NCBI GenBank assembly: GCA_035371905.1
Contig: DAORXQ010000001.1
Coordinates: forward strand, 1 to 60,876
DNA length: 60,876 bases
Source of the DNA: a bacterium
GTDB lineage: Bacteria; Ratteibacteria; UBA8468; B48-G9; JAFGKM01
Direction of reading: 5' to 3'
The notes under the pieces were generated by a model, which worked only from the letters and a program-made list of their open reading frames with translations, did no database searches and was not told where the DNA came from. Shown one piece after another: positions 24,262 through 33,977 of the stretch. Both the position numbers and the translations under genes were made by a program. Numbering within the stretch: the stretch's first letter is position 1; the number at the start of each line of letters is the position of its first letter.

Positions 24262-25123
24262 CTTTACCTCCTTTTACAAGCATAACACTTTCAACTTCTA
24301 TTTTTTCCCAATTTTTCAAAAAAATTAAATTTTTAACCTTTCTGACCTCCTCCTTCTCTTTAAATATACTGAATAAAACCCCACCACTTCCACTCAAAAA
24401 AAATCTTTTTCCTGTTTTTTTCTCTACCTCATCTCTCACCTCCTTTATCTCATTATTCAATTCAAAACATGGCTTTTCAAGACGATTAAACATATATTTT
24501 TCCATTTCACAAATATCGCCTTCTTCTATCTTTTCAATAAGAATTCTAACTTTTTCGCCTGCATATGTCAAATTACCAAATTCTCCAAGTTCATCAAGTT
24601 TATTATAAACATCAGATGTTTCTACAGAAAATTCAGGGATTAAAAGTAAATAATAAAATTTGAAATCATTACAAATTTTAAATCTTTCTCCATAATTTTC
24701 TATCAAACATCTCTTACCGGAGAGAAACAAAGGAACATCAGAACCAATTTTTTTTGCAATTTCAACCATATTATCTATATTAAATCCGAAATTAAACATT
24801 TTGTTTAAATAAATCAACACGTAGGCAGCATCGGAACTCCCACCACCAAGACCTGTTCCAGGAGGAATTTTTTTTTCAATTTTTATGTCTACTTCAAAAT
24901 TGAATCTTTTTTTCAAGATAGAAATCAATTTTGTAACTGTATTGTCAGGTGGTATTTCCCATTTTGAAACAAAACTTATATTTGTTTTTCCCGATGGATT
25001 TAAATATATAAAGTCGTATAAGGAAACTATGTCTATAAGGGAAACTAAAGGATGAAGAGAACCATTCTTCTGCCCAACCTCAAGAAAAAGATTAATTTTT
25101 GCCGGTGCCTTTATCTTCAACAT
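24248..25123 (-). CDS. ispE: 4-diphosphocytidyl-2-C-methyl-D-erythritol kinase
   Basis: 291 residues. GHMP kinase of the non-mevalonate isoprenoid pathway. It begins MLKIKAPAKINLFLEVG (the Lys/Asp-type active-site block), has the ATP loop PPGTGLGGGSSDAA (about 89-102) and a C-terminal FFLSGSGGVLFSIF. I chose ATG 25123, preceded by GGAAGAG at 8-base spacing, over an upstream in-frame start at 25147. It overlaps the end of grpE by 32 bases, so translation may be coupled. Confidence 0.93.
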   Translation of the reverse strand: MLKIKAPAKINLFLEVGQKNGSLHPLVSLIDIVSLYDFIYLNPSGKTNISFVSKWEIPPDNTVTKLISILKKRFNFEVDIKIEKKIPPGTGLGGGSSDAAYVLIYLNKMFNFGFNIDNMVEIAKKIGSDVPLFLSGKRCLIENYGERFKICNDFKFYYLLLIPEFSVETSDVYNKLDELGEFGNLTYAGEKVRILIEKIEEGDICEMEKYMFNRLEKPCFELNNEIKEVRDEVEKKTGKRFFLSGSGGVLFSIFKEKEEVRKVKNLIFLKNWEKIEVESVMLVKGGKDGNY

Positions 25124-25664
25124 TATTCTTACTCTTCCTTTTTGCAACCTTAACCATTGATGGCTTTATAACTCTATCATTATAAAGATATCCACTCTTT
25201 TCCTCTTCTACTATTATACCATCTTCAAAATCATCTGTCTCTATAACTCCTGTTGCTTCATGAAAATGGGGATTAAATTTTTCTCCTTTTGCTTGTATTT
25301 TCTTCACACCAAGATTTTCAAGAAACTTCTCAAACTCCTTTTTAAGCAGTTCAAGTCCTTTTTTAATAACTTCAACTGAAGGAGTCCTGTCTATCTGTTT
25401 TAAAACACTTTCAAAAATTTCATCAAATGGTATGAGTTGTAAAATAAGATTTTCATTTCCATATTTAAGTATATCCCTTTTTTCTCTTTCAATTCTTTTT
25501 CTATAATTATCAAATTCTGCCAGAGTACGCAAATACTTATCGTTCAATTCTTCTATTTTTTTATCTGATTTTTCTTTTTCTTTCAAAAGTTCTTTAAATT
25601 TTTTAGCGATTTCTCTTAAATTATTTAAATCATCTTCCTTCACATAATATATCTTTTTGTTCAT
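25092..25664 (-). CDS. grpE: Nucleotide exchange factor GrpE
   Basis: 190 residues. An N-terminal long coiled coil (about 15-65) is followed by the four-helix and beta-wing domain, ending with the family signature GYLYNDRVIKPSMVKVAK. It releases ADP from DnaK. dnaK and dnaJ are not nearby. The ATG at 25664 overlaps the lepB stop (ATGA); an upstream TTG at 25685 is less likely. No heat-shock promoter or CIRCE element is visible; it seems to be expressed as part of the housekeeping run. Confidence 0.93.
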   Translation of the reverse strand: MNKKIYYVKEDDLNNLREIAKKFKELLKEKEKSDKKIEELNDKYLRTLAEFDNYRKRIEREKRDILKYGNENLILQLIPFDEIFESVLKQIDRTPSVEVIKKGLELLKKEFEKFLENLGVKKIQAKGEKFNPHFHEATGVIETDDFEDGIIVEEEKSGYLYNDRVIKPSMVKVAKRKSKNNVEDKGTGKN

Positions 25665-26203
25665 TTTATAAACCCCATTCTCCAAGGTGGCCAGTAAATA
25701 AAAAGTGCTTTACCTATAAGATTTTTTCTGGGGACAAAACCCCAATCTCTACTGTCAGAACTATTTATACTGTTATCTCCAAGAACATAATATGAATTTT
25801 CAGAAACTTCTATTTCTTTTTCAACTCCATATTCTCCAATACTATAATAATACCTGCAACTTATTTTTGGGTCTTCAATTACTTTGCCATTTATATATAT
25901 TTTACCCTCTTTTATCATAACTTTTTCTCCTGGAAGTCCAATCAATCTTTTAACAAAATCTCTTTTCGGGTCATGTGGTGGCTTAAAAATAATGACTTCC
26001 CCTCTCTTTGGCTCTCTGATTTTAAAAATTATATTATTAGAAAGAAGACGGTCTCCAACTTTCAATGTTGGAACCATAGAAGTAGTTGGGATTTTAAAAT
26101 TGCCCACAAAGAATGTTCTTATAAATAAAGCAATTATAAATGCCCAAAACAGCGATTTAAACCAGTTAAATGTTTCCTTTTTTAAATCTTTTTTCTTTTT
26201 CAT
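25661..26203 (-). CDS. lepB: Signal peptidase I
   Basis: 180 residues with one N-terminal membrane segment (about 14-32). Box B PTTSMVPTL carries the nucleophile Ser (about 42). Box D KRDFVKRLIGLPGE carries the general-base Lys, and box E has GDNSINSSDSRDWG. It cleaves signal peptides at the outer face of the inner membrane. The short length resembles Gram-positive-type LepB more than E. coli LepB. It starts a coupled series with grpE, ispE and spoVG. Confidence 0.93.
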   Translation of the reverse strand: MKKKKDLKKETFNWFKSLFWAFIIALFIRTFFVGNFKIPTTSMVPTLKVGDRLLSNNIIFKIREPKRGEVIIFKPPHDPKRDFVKRLIGLPGEKVMIKEGKIYINGKVIEDPKISCRYYYSIGEYGVEKEIEVSENSYYVLGDNSINSSDSRDWGFVPRKNLIGKALFIYWPPWRMGFIK

Positions 26204-26250
26204 TTTTATGTTTTTTGAAGTTTAAATTTTAACATCTTATTTTTTATTTA

Positions 26251-27324
26251 TCAATTTTTCCCTTCTAAATATATAGATGAATATGCTTTAACCATTTCTT
26301 CAAAAGAATAATTCTTTTTTATTTTTTCTCTTGCTCTCTGTCCCATTTTTTCTCTTAAATTTTTATCTTCTATCAATTTTATAATGTTTTCAGCCATTTT
26401 TTTATAATCACCACTTTTTACAATATATCCATCTTCTCCATTTTCAATAATATAGGGAACATCTCCGACATCAGTAGCAACAGGGGCTATCCCGTATCCC
26501 ATACTTTCAAGTAAACTGACAGGACATCCCTCCCACAGAGAAGGAAGAACAAAAATATCAAAGATTTTTAGATATTCATAAATGTTTTCAGCATATCCAG
26601 TTAAAACAAAATATTCAGAAAGCCCATTCTTCTCTATCTCCCTTATAATTTCATCTTTTAATTCGCCTTCTCCTACAATATAAAACTTAACATTTTTAAA
26701 TTTCTCTATAACTATCTTACCCGCTTTGATTAAATTAAAATATCCTTTTGCCTTTCTCAAGTTACCAATTGCACCTATAACTATATAATCTTTATTAATC
26801 CTTTCTATTCTTACGGGTATTTCAATTCCATTTGGTATAACTTTTATTTTTCTTCTCGGTATTTTCCCTTTTTTTATCAGAACTTCTCTTGCTGAATAAG
26901 AATTTGATATGATTAAATCAACATATCTTTCTGTTATTCTTTCTAAAAACCAGTGATACCACTTCCGCCAGGGGTCTGTACTTCTCTGGGAAGAAATTAT
27001 AAACTTAATACCCGCAATTTTTCCATAAATTCTACCAATGATATTTCCAACAAAAAGAAAAGATTGAAGGACATCCAATTTTTCTTTTTTTAAATAAATT
27101 AAAAGAGTTAGAAAGGAAATTGGATTTCTTTTTAAGTCAAAAACATAAACTTTAAAATTTTCATCCCTTAACTTTTTAGTAAATTTCCCCTCTCCCTTTA
27201 TACAGAAAAAAACAATTTCAAAAATATTTTTATCAAGATATTTTGCAATCGTTAATATCATTTTTTCTGTTCCACCAATTTCAGAACTACCAATTAAATA
27301 ACCAATTTTGACTTTATTTCCCAT
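26251..27324 (-). CDS. Glycosyltransferase family 4 (GT-B)
   Basis: 357 residues. The N-terminal GT4 loop GGTEKM lies at 17-22. The donor-binding region contains VIGAIGNLRKAKGY (about 184-197), GEGELKDEI and the E-x7-E motif in PSLWEGCPVSLLESMGYG (about 266-283). It transfers a sugar from an activated donor to a glycan or lipid, probably for surface polysaccharide. Donor and acceptor are unknown. It starts inside the tsaB stop region (11-base overlap). Confidence 0.88.
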   Translation of the reverse strand: MGNKVKIGYLIGSSEIGGTEKMILTIAKYLDKNIFEIVFFCIKGEGKFTKKLRDENFKVYVFDLKRNPISFLTLLIYLKKEKLDVLQSFLFVGNIIGRIYGKIAGIKFIISSQRSTDPWRKWYHWFLERITERYVDLIISNSYSAREVLIKKGKIPRRKIKVIPNGIEIPVRIERINKDYIVIGAIGNLRKAKGYFNLIKAGKIVIEKFKNVKFYIVGEGELKDEIIREIEKNGLSEYFVLTGYAENIYEYLKIFDIFVLPSLWEGCPVSLLESMGYGIAPVATDVGDVPYIIENGEDGYIVKSGDYKKMAENIIKLIEDKNLREKMGQRAREKIKKNYSFEEMVKAYSSIYLEGKN

Positions 27325-27925
27325 ATATCGGTTCCGGTAAAAGAGATGGAATATTCCTTTTTATTTTTTGATAGGCAACCATACCATTCAATGACGCTCT
27401 TGGATACCACAAATAATCAATTGTTTTTATTTTTTCAATATTTTTAAATTCTTTTAAGTTTATAACTCCCGGACCGATTAAAAAACAATCTTCCCTTTCA
27501 ATCTTTAAAAGTAGATTTTTTAAGGTAATTTTTTTTATTTTGAATGAGTTTTTATAATTAAATCTTCCATTAAATTCTGAGTAAAAAAACATATCCCTTG
27601 AAGAATAAACTATACCTATAAATTTCTCCTTTATATCTTTAACTGAATAAAAAATTGAGTCAAACACATTTACAACATATATTTTACTTTTATCTGCAAG
27701 AACAAGTCCCTTTGCAAAACTGATACCAATACGAATACCTGTCCATGAACCAGGTCCTGCAGAGACAACAACATAATCAAAATCTTCATAAATAATATTA
27801 AGTTTTTCAATAATCTCACCAGCAATATCTGAACTTTCAAACAAAATTTCTTTTTTTAAATTATTATATTCAAGAAGTGCTATACTGCCAAAATTTGTAG
27901 TTGTTTCAATGGAAAGAATTTTCAT
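27314..27925 (-). CDS. tsaB: tRNA threonylcarbamoyladenosine biosynthesis protein TsaB
   Basis: 203 residues. MKILSIETTTNFGSIALLE at the start and VVSAGPGSWTGIRIGISFAKGL (about 53-74) are diagnostic of TsaB/YeaZ, the regulatory ASKHA-fold partner of TsaD in making t6A37 on tRNAs. The latter block is the helix that mediates TsaB-TsaD contacts. The C-terminus (LLPEPIYGK) is typical. tsaD and tsaE are not in the window. Confidence 0.92.
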   Translation of the reverse strand: MKILSIETTTNFGSIALLEYNNLKKEILFESSDIAGEIIEKLNIIYEDFDYVVVSAGPGSWTGIRIGISFAKGLVLADKSKIYVVNVFDSIFYSVKDIKEKFIGIVYSSRDMFFYSEFNGRFNYKNSFKIKKITLKNLLLKIEREDCFLIGPGVINLKEFKNIEKIKTIDYLWYPRASLNGMVAYQKIKRNIPSLLPEPIYGK

Positions 27926-27934
27926 TTTAAATTT

Positions 27935-28993
27935 TTAATAGCCTTTCCTACATTCCTCTACAAATGCTTCAATGTTTTCAATAGGAACATCCGGTTCAAG
28001 AACATGAGTTGGAGATAAAATTAAAGCACCATCATAACCAATTTTTTCTTTTCTATCTCTTACAACTCTTTTAACCTCATCAGGTGTTCCAAAAGGCATT
28101 GTTGACTGAGTTCCAATGGTGCCATCAAAAACAATATATTTACCAAATTCTCTTTTAATTTTATAAATATCCATACATTCCGGTTGCAGCGGATTTAAAA
28201 TTGTTACGCCTATATCAATCAATTCTCCTATTATCTCTTCAATATTTCCATCACTATGATACCAGATTTGAATATCTGGTTTTATACTTTTTGCCTTTTC
28301 ATAAACCTTTTTCCACCTTGATTTTATAAATTTCCTCCACATCTCTTTTGAAAACATAAGATTTTTTTGATTTGCAACATCATCTCCTGTGGTTATCATG
28401 TCAACTCCTGCCTCTGCTGCAAACTGGGCTATTTTAATATTTCTATCTGTAAACCTGTCAAGTATATATTCACACCATGATGGGTTTTCTATCATATCTA
28501 CTAAAAATTCTTCATATCCCCGAATTTGCCATGAATTTTCATACATATGACCAACCCAGCATACTGTAACTTTCCCTTCCTTATGTGCTTTTTCAACTTT
28601 TTCTATCATACCTATTGGATTTAATTTTTCACTTTCTGGAAAAGGGAATTCTTCAATATCCTTTAATGACTTTGCATTTCTTAATGGACTTATATAGCCG
28701 GTAAAGTGATAATATTTTGCAGGAATTTCAAGGACACCAAGTGAATTTATAAAGGAACCTTCGGGTTTATCAATATCCACATAATATTTTGAAAAATCAA
28801 CTTCTCTTTTCTCTTCCTCTGGCTGGATACTTATAGGACTGAAAAAACCAAAAAAATCAGAAATTTTTCCCTCATCTATATTAAATTTTTCAATTATCCT
28901 TTTTTTTAAATCAGGTGTAAAACCTGCATGATATAGAAATGTATTATGGGGTCTGTGATTTACTGTCATTTTAAATATTTCAAATTGAGTCAT
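27935..28993 (-). CDS. Uroporphyrinogen decarboxylase (UroD) family protein, function unassigned
   Basis: 352 residues, TIM barrel. VGHMYENSWQIRGYEEFLVDMIENP and YHSDGNIEEIIGELIDIG are typical of the non-heme UroD-like group common in Lentisphaerae-like and Omnitrophota-like genomes. Relatives include MtaA/CmuA-type corrinoid methyltransferases. I see no heme genes nearby, so true HemE is unlikely. ATG 28993 is chosen because AAAGGAG lies 7 bases before it; an upstream TTG would include the ribosome site itself. It overlaps the isomerase-like gene by 14 bases, hinting at a common catabolic role. Confidence 0.75.
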   Translation of the reverse strand: MTQFEIFKMTVNHRPHNTFLYHAGFTPDLKKRIIEKFNIDEGKISDFFGFFSPISIQPEEEKREVDFSKYYVDIDKPEGSFINSLGVLEIPAKYYHFTGYISPLRNAKSLKDIEEFPFPESEKLNPIGMIEKVEKAHKEGKVTVCWVGHMYENSWQIRGYEEFLVDMIENPSWCEYILDRFTDRNIKIAQFAAEAGVDMITTGDDVANQKNLMFSKEMWRKFIKSRWKKVYEKAKSIKPDIQIWYHSDGNIEEIIGELIDIGVTILNPLQPECMDIYKIKREFGKYIVFDGTIGTQSTMPFGTPDEVKRVVRDRKEKIGYDGALILSPTHVLEPDVPIENIEAFVEECRKGY

Positions 28994-29828
28994 TTTTTTC
29001 TCCTTTAAGTTTTTCAATTATCCTTTTTATATATCTAATATCCATCTTTGTCTGGTCAATCAAATCATCAATTTTAAGTTCTGAATATTCACTATGTATT
29101 GAAATAGGACCTGAAAATTTAATTTCAAATAATATATTTAAAACTTTTTCCCAGTCAACATATCCCTCACCCAGAGGAACAATTCTTATTTGCCAATTTT
29201 TCTTACCATCCACAAAAACTCTTTCCCTTTTTAAATCCTTGATAGCAACAGCACTTATATATTCTTTAACTATATCCACAGCCATATCTATTGGTTCTCC
29301 AACAATAGATAAATGCCCCGGGTCTAAAAAAACACCAACAAATTCCTCTGGAAATCCTTTTATTAAATTCATAACACTTGAACTATTCAAACTCATTGTT
29401 GAACCAGAATGATTATGTAAAAGAAACTTCACATCATATTTTTCCGCAATCTTTATAAATTTTTCTATTTTTTTCCTTATTTTTTCTACTGTTTTCCAGT
29501 AACCATCTTTCTCCATAAACCAGTATCCTATTTTTATAAGTTTTATTCCTGAAAACCCACAGGCAGAAAAAACTTTCTCCACAACCGGATTTTCAGGGTC
29601 ATTAAAATTTGTTGGAGTTGTTATCATAGAAATTGTAAGTCCTTCTTCTTCAAATTTCTTTACAGTAAGCGGCAGTTGGTTTTCTATATTTTCAGGATTA
29701 ACTGGATACTCTGGTCTGACACATAAATCTGCTCCATAAACACCCATTTCTTTTATTTTTTCAATAAGTTTATCAATATCCAGTTCCTTAAAGTGTTTTG
29801 TAAAAACAATTAAATTTTTATCTTCCAT
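28980..29828 (-). CDS. Sugar phosphate isomerase/epimerase (AP-endonuclease-2 fold)
   Basis: 282 residues from ATG 29828 (an upstream TTG at 29864 is possible). The TIM barrel has metal-site segments LLHNHSG (about 137-143), VFLDPGHL with Asp and His, and SIHSEYSE near the C-terminus with His and Glu. These match the xylose-isomerase-like sugar isomerase/epimerase superfamily. Substrate unknown. It is paired with the UroD-like gene. Confidence 0.78.
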   Translation of the reverse strand: MEDKNLIVFTKHFKELDIDKLIEKIKEMGVYGADLCVRPEYPVNPENIENQLPLTVKKFEEEGLTISMITTPTNFNDPENPVVEKVFSACGFSGIKLIKIGYWFMEKDGYWKTVEKIRKKIEKFIKIAEKYDVKFLLHNHSGSTMSLNSSSVMNLIKGFPEEFVGVFLDPGHLSIVGEPIDMAVDIVKEYISAVAIKDLKRERVFVDGKKNWQIRIVPLGEGYVDWEKVLNILFEIKFSGPISIHSEYSELKIDDLIDQTKMDIRYIKRIIEKLKGEKNDSI

Positions 29829-29869
29829 GTTCTTTATTTTATAATTCATGTATTTACTGGTCAATTATC

Positions 29870-31150
29870 TTATTTATAAATCAGCCATAAAAGTAAACTC
29901 ACTCCTAAAACTGAAACTATACTGAAAGGAAGTCCAATTTTGACAAAATCACTAAATTTAACCTTATATCCATTTTTTCTTAAAATCCCGACACTCACAA
30001 TATTACAACTTGCTCCAATTGGTGTTATATTTCCACCAACACATGTTCCTATTAGAAGACCGAAAAGAAAAACATAAGGATTGGCATTCAATCTTTCACA
30101 TAAAATTTTTATTCCTGAAATCATAGCCATTGTGTAAGGAATATTATCAACAAAAGCAGAAATAAAAACACTTATCCAGACAATCATTAAATAAATAATA
30201 AATTCATTTTTGCCTGTTTTTAAAAGAAAATTCGCAATATCTTCAACAATTCCAACTTTCTTTAAAGAACCAACAAGTATAAATATTCCAATAAGTAAAA
30301 AGAAACTCTCCCAGTCAATTTCTTTTAAGTCAACCTTTTCTGCTTTTTTTATAAATAACCATAAAAAACCTATAAAACCGTAGGCAAGGCAGATAATAGC
30401 AGGGAAATAGGAAAAATGTTCTTGAAAAAAAGAAGTTATTGCAAGAGAAAAAATAAGTAAAATCAGTAAAAATGTTGGAAAAAAAGAATTTATTTTATGT
30501 TTTTCTTCAAAGTCCTTATGTATTTCCTTTTCTTTTTTGAAAAAAAGATAAAGAATAAATAAACCCAAAATCGCTCCGAATTCAACAAAGAAAAATATTC
30601 CGGGCTTTCCGGAAATTGCTCCGATTTTATGAGATGGCATATAGAAAAAATCATTAAAGTTTAAACCAGATTCCATTGCAAGGATTATACTGGGACTATC
30701 TCCAACCATAGTAGCACAACCCTGTAAATTTGAACTTACTGCCATTCCTACAAAAAGAGGCACTGGATTTATTTTATATTTCTTTGTAAATTCAAGAGCA
30801 ATTGGAGCCATAATCATAACGGTAGCAATATTTTCAACAAAAGCAGAAATTAAACCGGTAATTAAACATATCAGCAAAAAAATAATACCTGTTGGATACT
30901 GTTTTTCAACAATGCTATCAACTATATGAGAGGGAACTCCTGAATATGCAAAAAGATATGAAAGAATACTTGTACCAAGAAAAATACCAAGAACATTATA
31001 ATTTATGAACTTAAAAATTTCAGAAAATACAATTATCCTTAATATCAAAAGCAGGAGAACAGCACCAAAAACAAAATAAAATCCTTTTTCTCTTTTCAAA
31101 ACAATTCCTGTATAGGCAATCAAAAAAATCAAAAGTGTTGTAAGTTTCAT
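29870..31150 (-). CDS. Ion transporter superfamily permease (NhaD/ArsB/CitT-like)
   Basis: 426 residues with about eleven membrane segments in two inverted repeats. The repeat signatures SAFVENIATVMIMAPIALEFTKK (about 101-123) and SAFVDNIPYTMAMISGIK, and the end GNITPIGASCNIVSVGI, match the IT superfamily, including NhaD Na+/H+ antiporters, ArsB and dicarboxylate carriers. The substrate is not clear. ATG 31150 overlaps the helicase stop (TGATG) and is preferred over 31165. Confidence 0.8.
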   Translation of the reverse strand: MKLTTLLIFLIAYTGIVLKREKGFYFVFGAVLLLLILRIIVFSEIFKFINYNVLGIFLGTSILSYLFAYSGVPSHIVDSIVEKQYPTGIIFLLICLITGLISAFVENIATVMIMAPIALEFTKKYKINPVPLFVGMAVSSNLQGCATMVGDSPSIILAMESGLNFNDFFYMPSHKIGAISGKPGIFFFVEFGAILGLFILYLFFKKEKEIHKDFEEKHKINSFFPTFLLILLIFSLAITSFFQEHFSYFPAIICLAYGFIGFLWLFIKKAEKVDLKEIDWESFFLLIGIFILVGSLKKVGIVEDIANFLLKTGKNEFIIYLMIVWISVFISAFVDNIPYTMAMISGIKILCERLNANPYVFLFGLLIGTCVGGNITPIGASCNIVSVGILRKNGYKVKFSDFVKIGLPFSIVSVLGVSLLLWLIYK

Positions 31151-33057
31151 CAAGATAAATCCCATTCTTCGTATAAATCAGGGGAAACTTCTTCAATAAA
31201 TATGGATTTTTTTACTGGCATATATCTATAAAAATCATAAGAATAATAAGTTATATACAGGTCTTCTTTTGCTCTTGTTATTCCCACATAAAAAATCCTC
31301 CTTTCTTCTTCAAGAGCCACCGGGTCTTTTTTAGAATAAGGATGTGGGAAATGATTATCACAAACACCAATTATAAAAACAATTTTCCATTCAAGTCCTT
31401 TTGCCTGATGTATAGTTGAAAGAACAACCGCATTTTTTATATTTGGACTTTCTCCTTTTGAATATTCCTGTAAAGACGCTTCTGATAAAAAATCAGAAAT
31501 GTTTGAGTAAAAAGATGCAATCTCTTTCAAACTTTTTATATCTTCCAACCTTTCTACATCATCTTTATATTTTTTGATTAAATATCTTGTATATCCTGAA
31601 TTCAAAATAAGTTCAATCCCTTCTGCAATTGATTGTTTTTTTAAATCTTCAATAATTTTAATCTGCTTTTCTAAACTATTTTTACCCTTTTTTATCAATT
31701 TTACTTCATCTATTTTATTTTTAAAATCTTCCAGATTTTCTGATTTAAGAATCAAATTTATTATTCTTTCTACTCCTTTTTCTCCTATTCCTTCACTTAT
31801 GTTCAATATTCTCCTCCATGAAAGAATATCTTTAAAATTTTCTTCAACTCTAAAATAAGCAACAATATCCTTAATATGCGCCTGCTCAAAGAACCTTAAA
31901 CCACCTCTTATTATATATGGAATTTTTAATTTTGTAAGTTCAATTTCAAGTTCTGCTGCCTGATACCTTGAACGGAATAAAACTCCTATTTCATTTGGTT
32001 CTATCCTAAGTTCTATTAACTTATTTATTCTCTGAGATATAAAAATTGCTTCTTCTTTCATATTTCTACATTTAACAACAACAGGTTTTACTCCATTCTT
32101 TCTTATACTTACAAGATTTTTGGGAAACTGAATTTTATTATGGGATATTACATTATTTGCAAAATTCAAGATTTCTGGAATACTTCTGTAGTTTATGTCA
32201 AGATAAAAGATTTTTGTTCCTGGATATATTTTTGGAAATTCTATTATATTTTCAATTGTAGCACCTCTGAATGAATATATACTTTGTGCATCATCGCCAA
32301 CAACCATAATATTTTTATGTTTCATTGAAAGCAAATAAAGAATTTTTGCTTGAAGTTTATTAGTATCATGATATTCATCAACAAGTATATACTCAAAACG
32401 TGAAGAAATTTTCTCTCCAGTAATCTCATTCCTCATAAGTTTCAACCAGTAAACAAGTAAATCATCATAATCAAGTTGATTTAAATTTTTTTTGGCTTTC
32501 TGATACTCTTTATAAACCTTTTCTACCTCTGAAATTAAGAAAGCATATTCAGGAAAAAAATTTATTATTGTTTCTTTTAAACTTTCACATGTATTGATTG
32601 ACAAACTTATAAATTCTTTTATTTTTGAAGGATGAGGGAATTGGTCTTTTTTACCTGTTTTTTCTATTATTTCTTTAATAATTGAAACTGAGTCCTCTTC
32701 ATCAAGTATTGTAAAATTTGGATTTATATTTATTTCTTTCCCGTATATTTTCAAAAGTAAATTTGCAACATGATGAAAAGTCCCTCCTAAAAGACCCTTT
32801 GGATAAATCGTCAAAATTTTTTCAACTCTTTCAAGCATTTCTTTCGCTACTTTATTTGTAAAAGTTAAAAGTAGAATTTTTGATGGAGGAACCCCTTTTT
32901 CTATAAGATAACACACTCTGTAAACCAGAACTCTTGTTTTTCCACTTCCTGCTCCAGCAAGAACAAGACATGGACCTTCTGCATTTTTCACTATCTCAAA
33001 TTGTTTCTCATTCAGTTTTTCTTCATATGAAATTTTGGGATAAACATTAATACTCAT
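31150..33057 (-). CDS. uvrD: UvrD/Rep-family ATP-dependent DNA helicase
   Basis: 635 residues, superfamily 1A, 3'-5' helicase. Motif I LAGAGSGKTRVLVYR (about 33-47), motif II DEYHDTNK (usual DEYQDTN, so Gln is His here), motif III GDDAQSIYSFRGA, motif V IHQAKGLEW and motif VI RRIFYVGITRAKEDLYI are all visible. It is shorter than PcrA/UvrD (about 720), mainly at the C-terminus, and lacks their tail. It may be Rep, UvrD or PcrA-like. It overlaps pyrB by 4 bases. Confidence 0.9.
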   Translation of the reverse strand: MSINVYPKISYEEKLNEKQFEIVKNAEGPCLVLAGAGSGKTRVLVYRVCYLIEKGVPPSKILLLTFTNKVAKEMLERVEKILTIYPKGLLGGTFHHVANLLLKIYGKEININPNFTILDEEDSVSIIKEIIEKTGKKDQFPHPSKIKEFISLSINTCESLKETIINFFPEYAFLISEVEKVYKEYQKAKKNLNQLDYDDLLVYWLKLMRNEITGEKISSRFEYILVDEYHDTNKLQAKILYLLSMKHKNIMVVGDDAQSIYSFRGATIENIIEFPKIYPGTKIFYLDINYRSIPEILNFANNVISHNKIQFPKNLVSIRKNGVKPVVVKCRNMKEEAIFISQRINKLIELRIEPNEIGVLFRSRYQAAELEIELTKLKIPYIIRGGLRFFEQAHIKDIVAYFRVEENFKDILSWRRILNISEGIGEKGVERIINLILKSENLEDFKNKIDEVKLIKKGKNSLEKQIKIIEDLKKQSIAEGIELILNSGYTRYLIKKYKDDVERLEDIKSLKEIASFYSNISDFLSEASLQEYSKGESPNIKNAVVLSTIHQAKGLEWKIVFIIGVCDNHFPHPYSKKDPVALEEERRIFYVGITRAKEDLYITYYSYDFYRYMPVKKSIFIEEVSPDLYEEWDLS

Positions 33058-33977
33058 ACTTTTCTTCCAATTGTAAGATATAAAACAGCCATTCTAACAG
33101 CAATTCCATTTGTCACCTGTTCAAGAATTAGAGATTTTTCTTTTTCTGCAATCTCTGATTTTATTTCTATACCCCTGTTCATTGGACCTGGATGCATTAT
33201 AAATGTCCTTTTCTTCATTTTTTCATATTTTTCAATATCCAGTCCATAAAGAAAACTGTATTCTTTTAAAGATGGAAGGAAATTTTCTTTCTGTCTTTCT
33301 CTTTGAAGTCGTAAAAGATAAACAATATCTGCATCTTCTATTGCCTTTTCAAGATGATAGGTAACTTTTATACCTATGTTTTCAATATCTTTTGGTATTA
33401 AAGGAGGTGGTCCACAAACACAAACTTCTGCTCCAAGTTTTTTAAATCCCCAAATATTCGACCTTGCAACTCTACTATGTAAAATATCTCCAATAATAGA
33501 AATTTTAATGCCTTTGATTTTACCGAATTTTTCTTTAACAGTAAATAAGTCAAGAAGTGCTTGAGTTGGATGTTCATGACACCCATCTCCTGCGTTTATT
33601 ACAGAAGCAGAAACATTTTTACTTATAATCTCAGGTGCACCTGAAACAGAATGCCTTACAATAAAGCAATCAACTTTCATTGCTTCTATATTTTTTGCAG
33701 TATCAACAATTGTCTCACCTTTTGAAACAGAAGATGAACTTACATCAAAACTTAAAACATCAGCACTTAATCTTTTTGCAGCAAGTTCAAAAGAAGTTCT
33801 TGTCCTTGTACTTGGCTCAAAGAAAAGATTAACAACAGTTTTACCTCTTAAAGCAGGAACTTTTTTAACAGAACGGGTACTTACATCTTTAAATGAGTCA
33901 GCAACTTCAAGAATAATTTCTATTTCTTCTTTACTTAAATTTTCAAGCCCTATAAGGTCTTTCCTTTTCCATTCCAT
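33054..33977 (-). CDS. pyrB: Aspartate carbamoyltransferase catalytic subunit
   Basis: 307 residues, second step of pyrimidine synthesis. The carbamoyl-phosphate loop FFEPSTRTRTSFE (about 52-64) and HEHPTQALLDLFT (about 134-146) are diagnostic, with MHPGPMNRGIEI near the C-terminus. No pyrI regulatory subunit is adjacent, which fits the PyrR-PyrB type of organisation. Overlaps pyrR by 28 bases. pyrC does not follow, unlike most such operons. Confidence 0.95.
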   Translation of the reverse strand: MEWKRKDLIGLENLSKEEIEIILEVADSFKDVSTRSVKKVPALRGKTVVNLFFEPSTRTRTSFELAAKRLSADVLSFDVSSSSVSKGETIVDTAKNIEAMKVDCFIVRHSVSGAPEIISKNVSASVINAGDGCHEHPTQALLDLFTVKEKFGKIKGIKISIIGDILHSRVARSNIWGFKKLGAEVCVCGPPPLIPKDIENIGIKVTYHLEKAIEDADIVYLLRLQRERQKENFLPSLKEYSFLYGLDIEKYEKMKKRTFIMHPGPMNRGIEIKSEIAEKEKSLILEQVTNGIAVRMAVLYLTIGRKV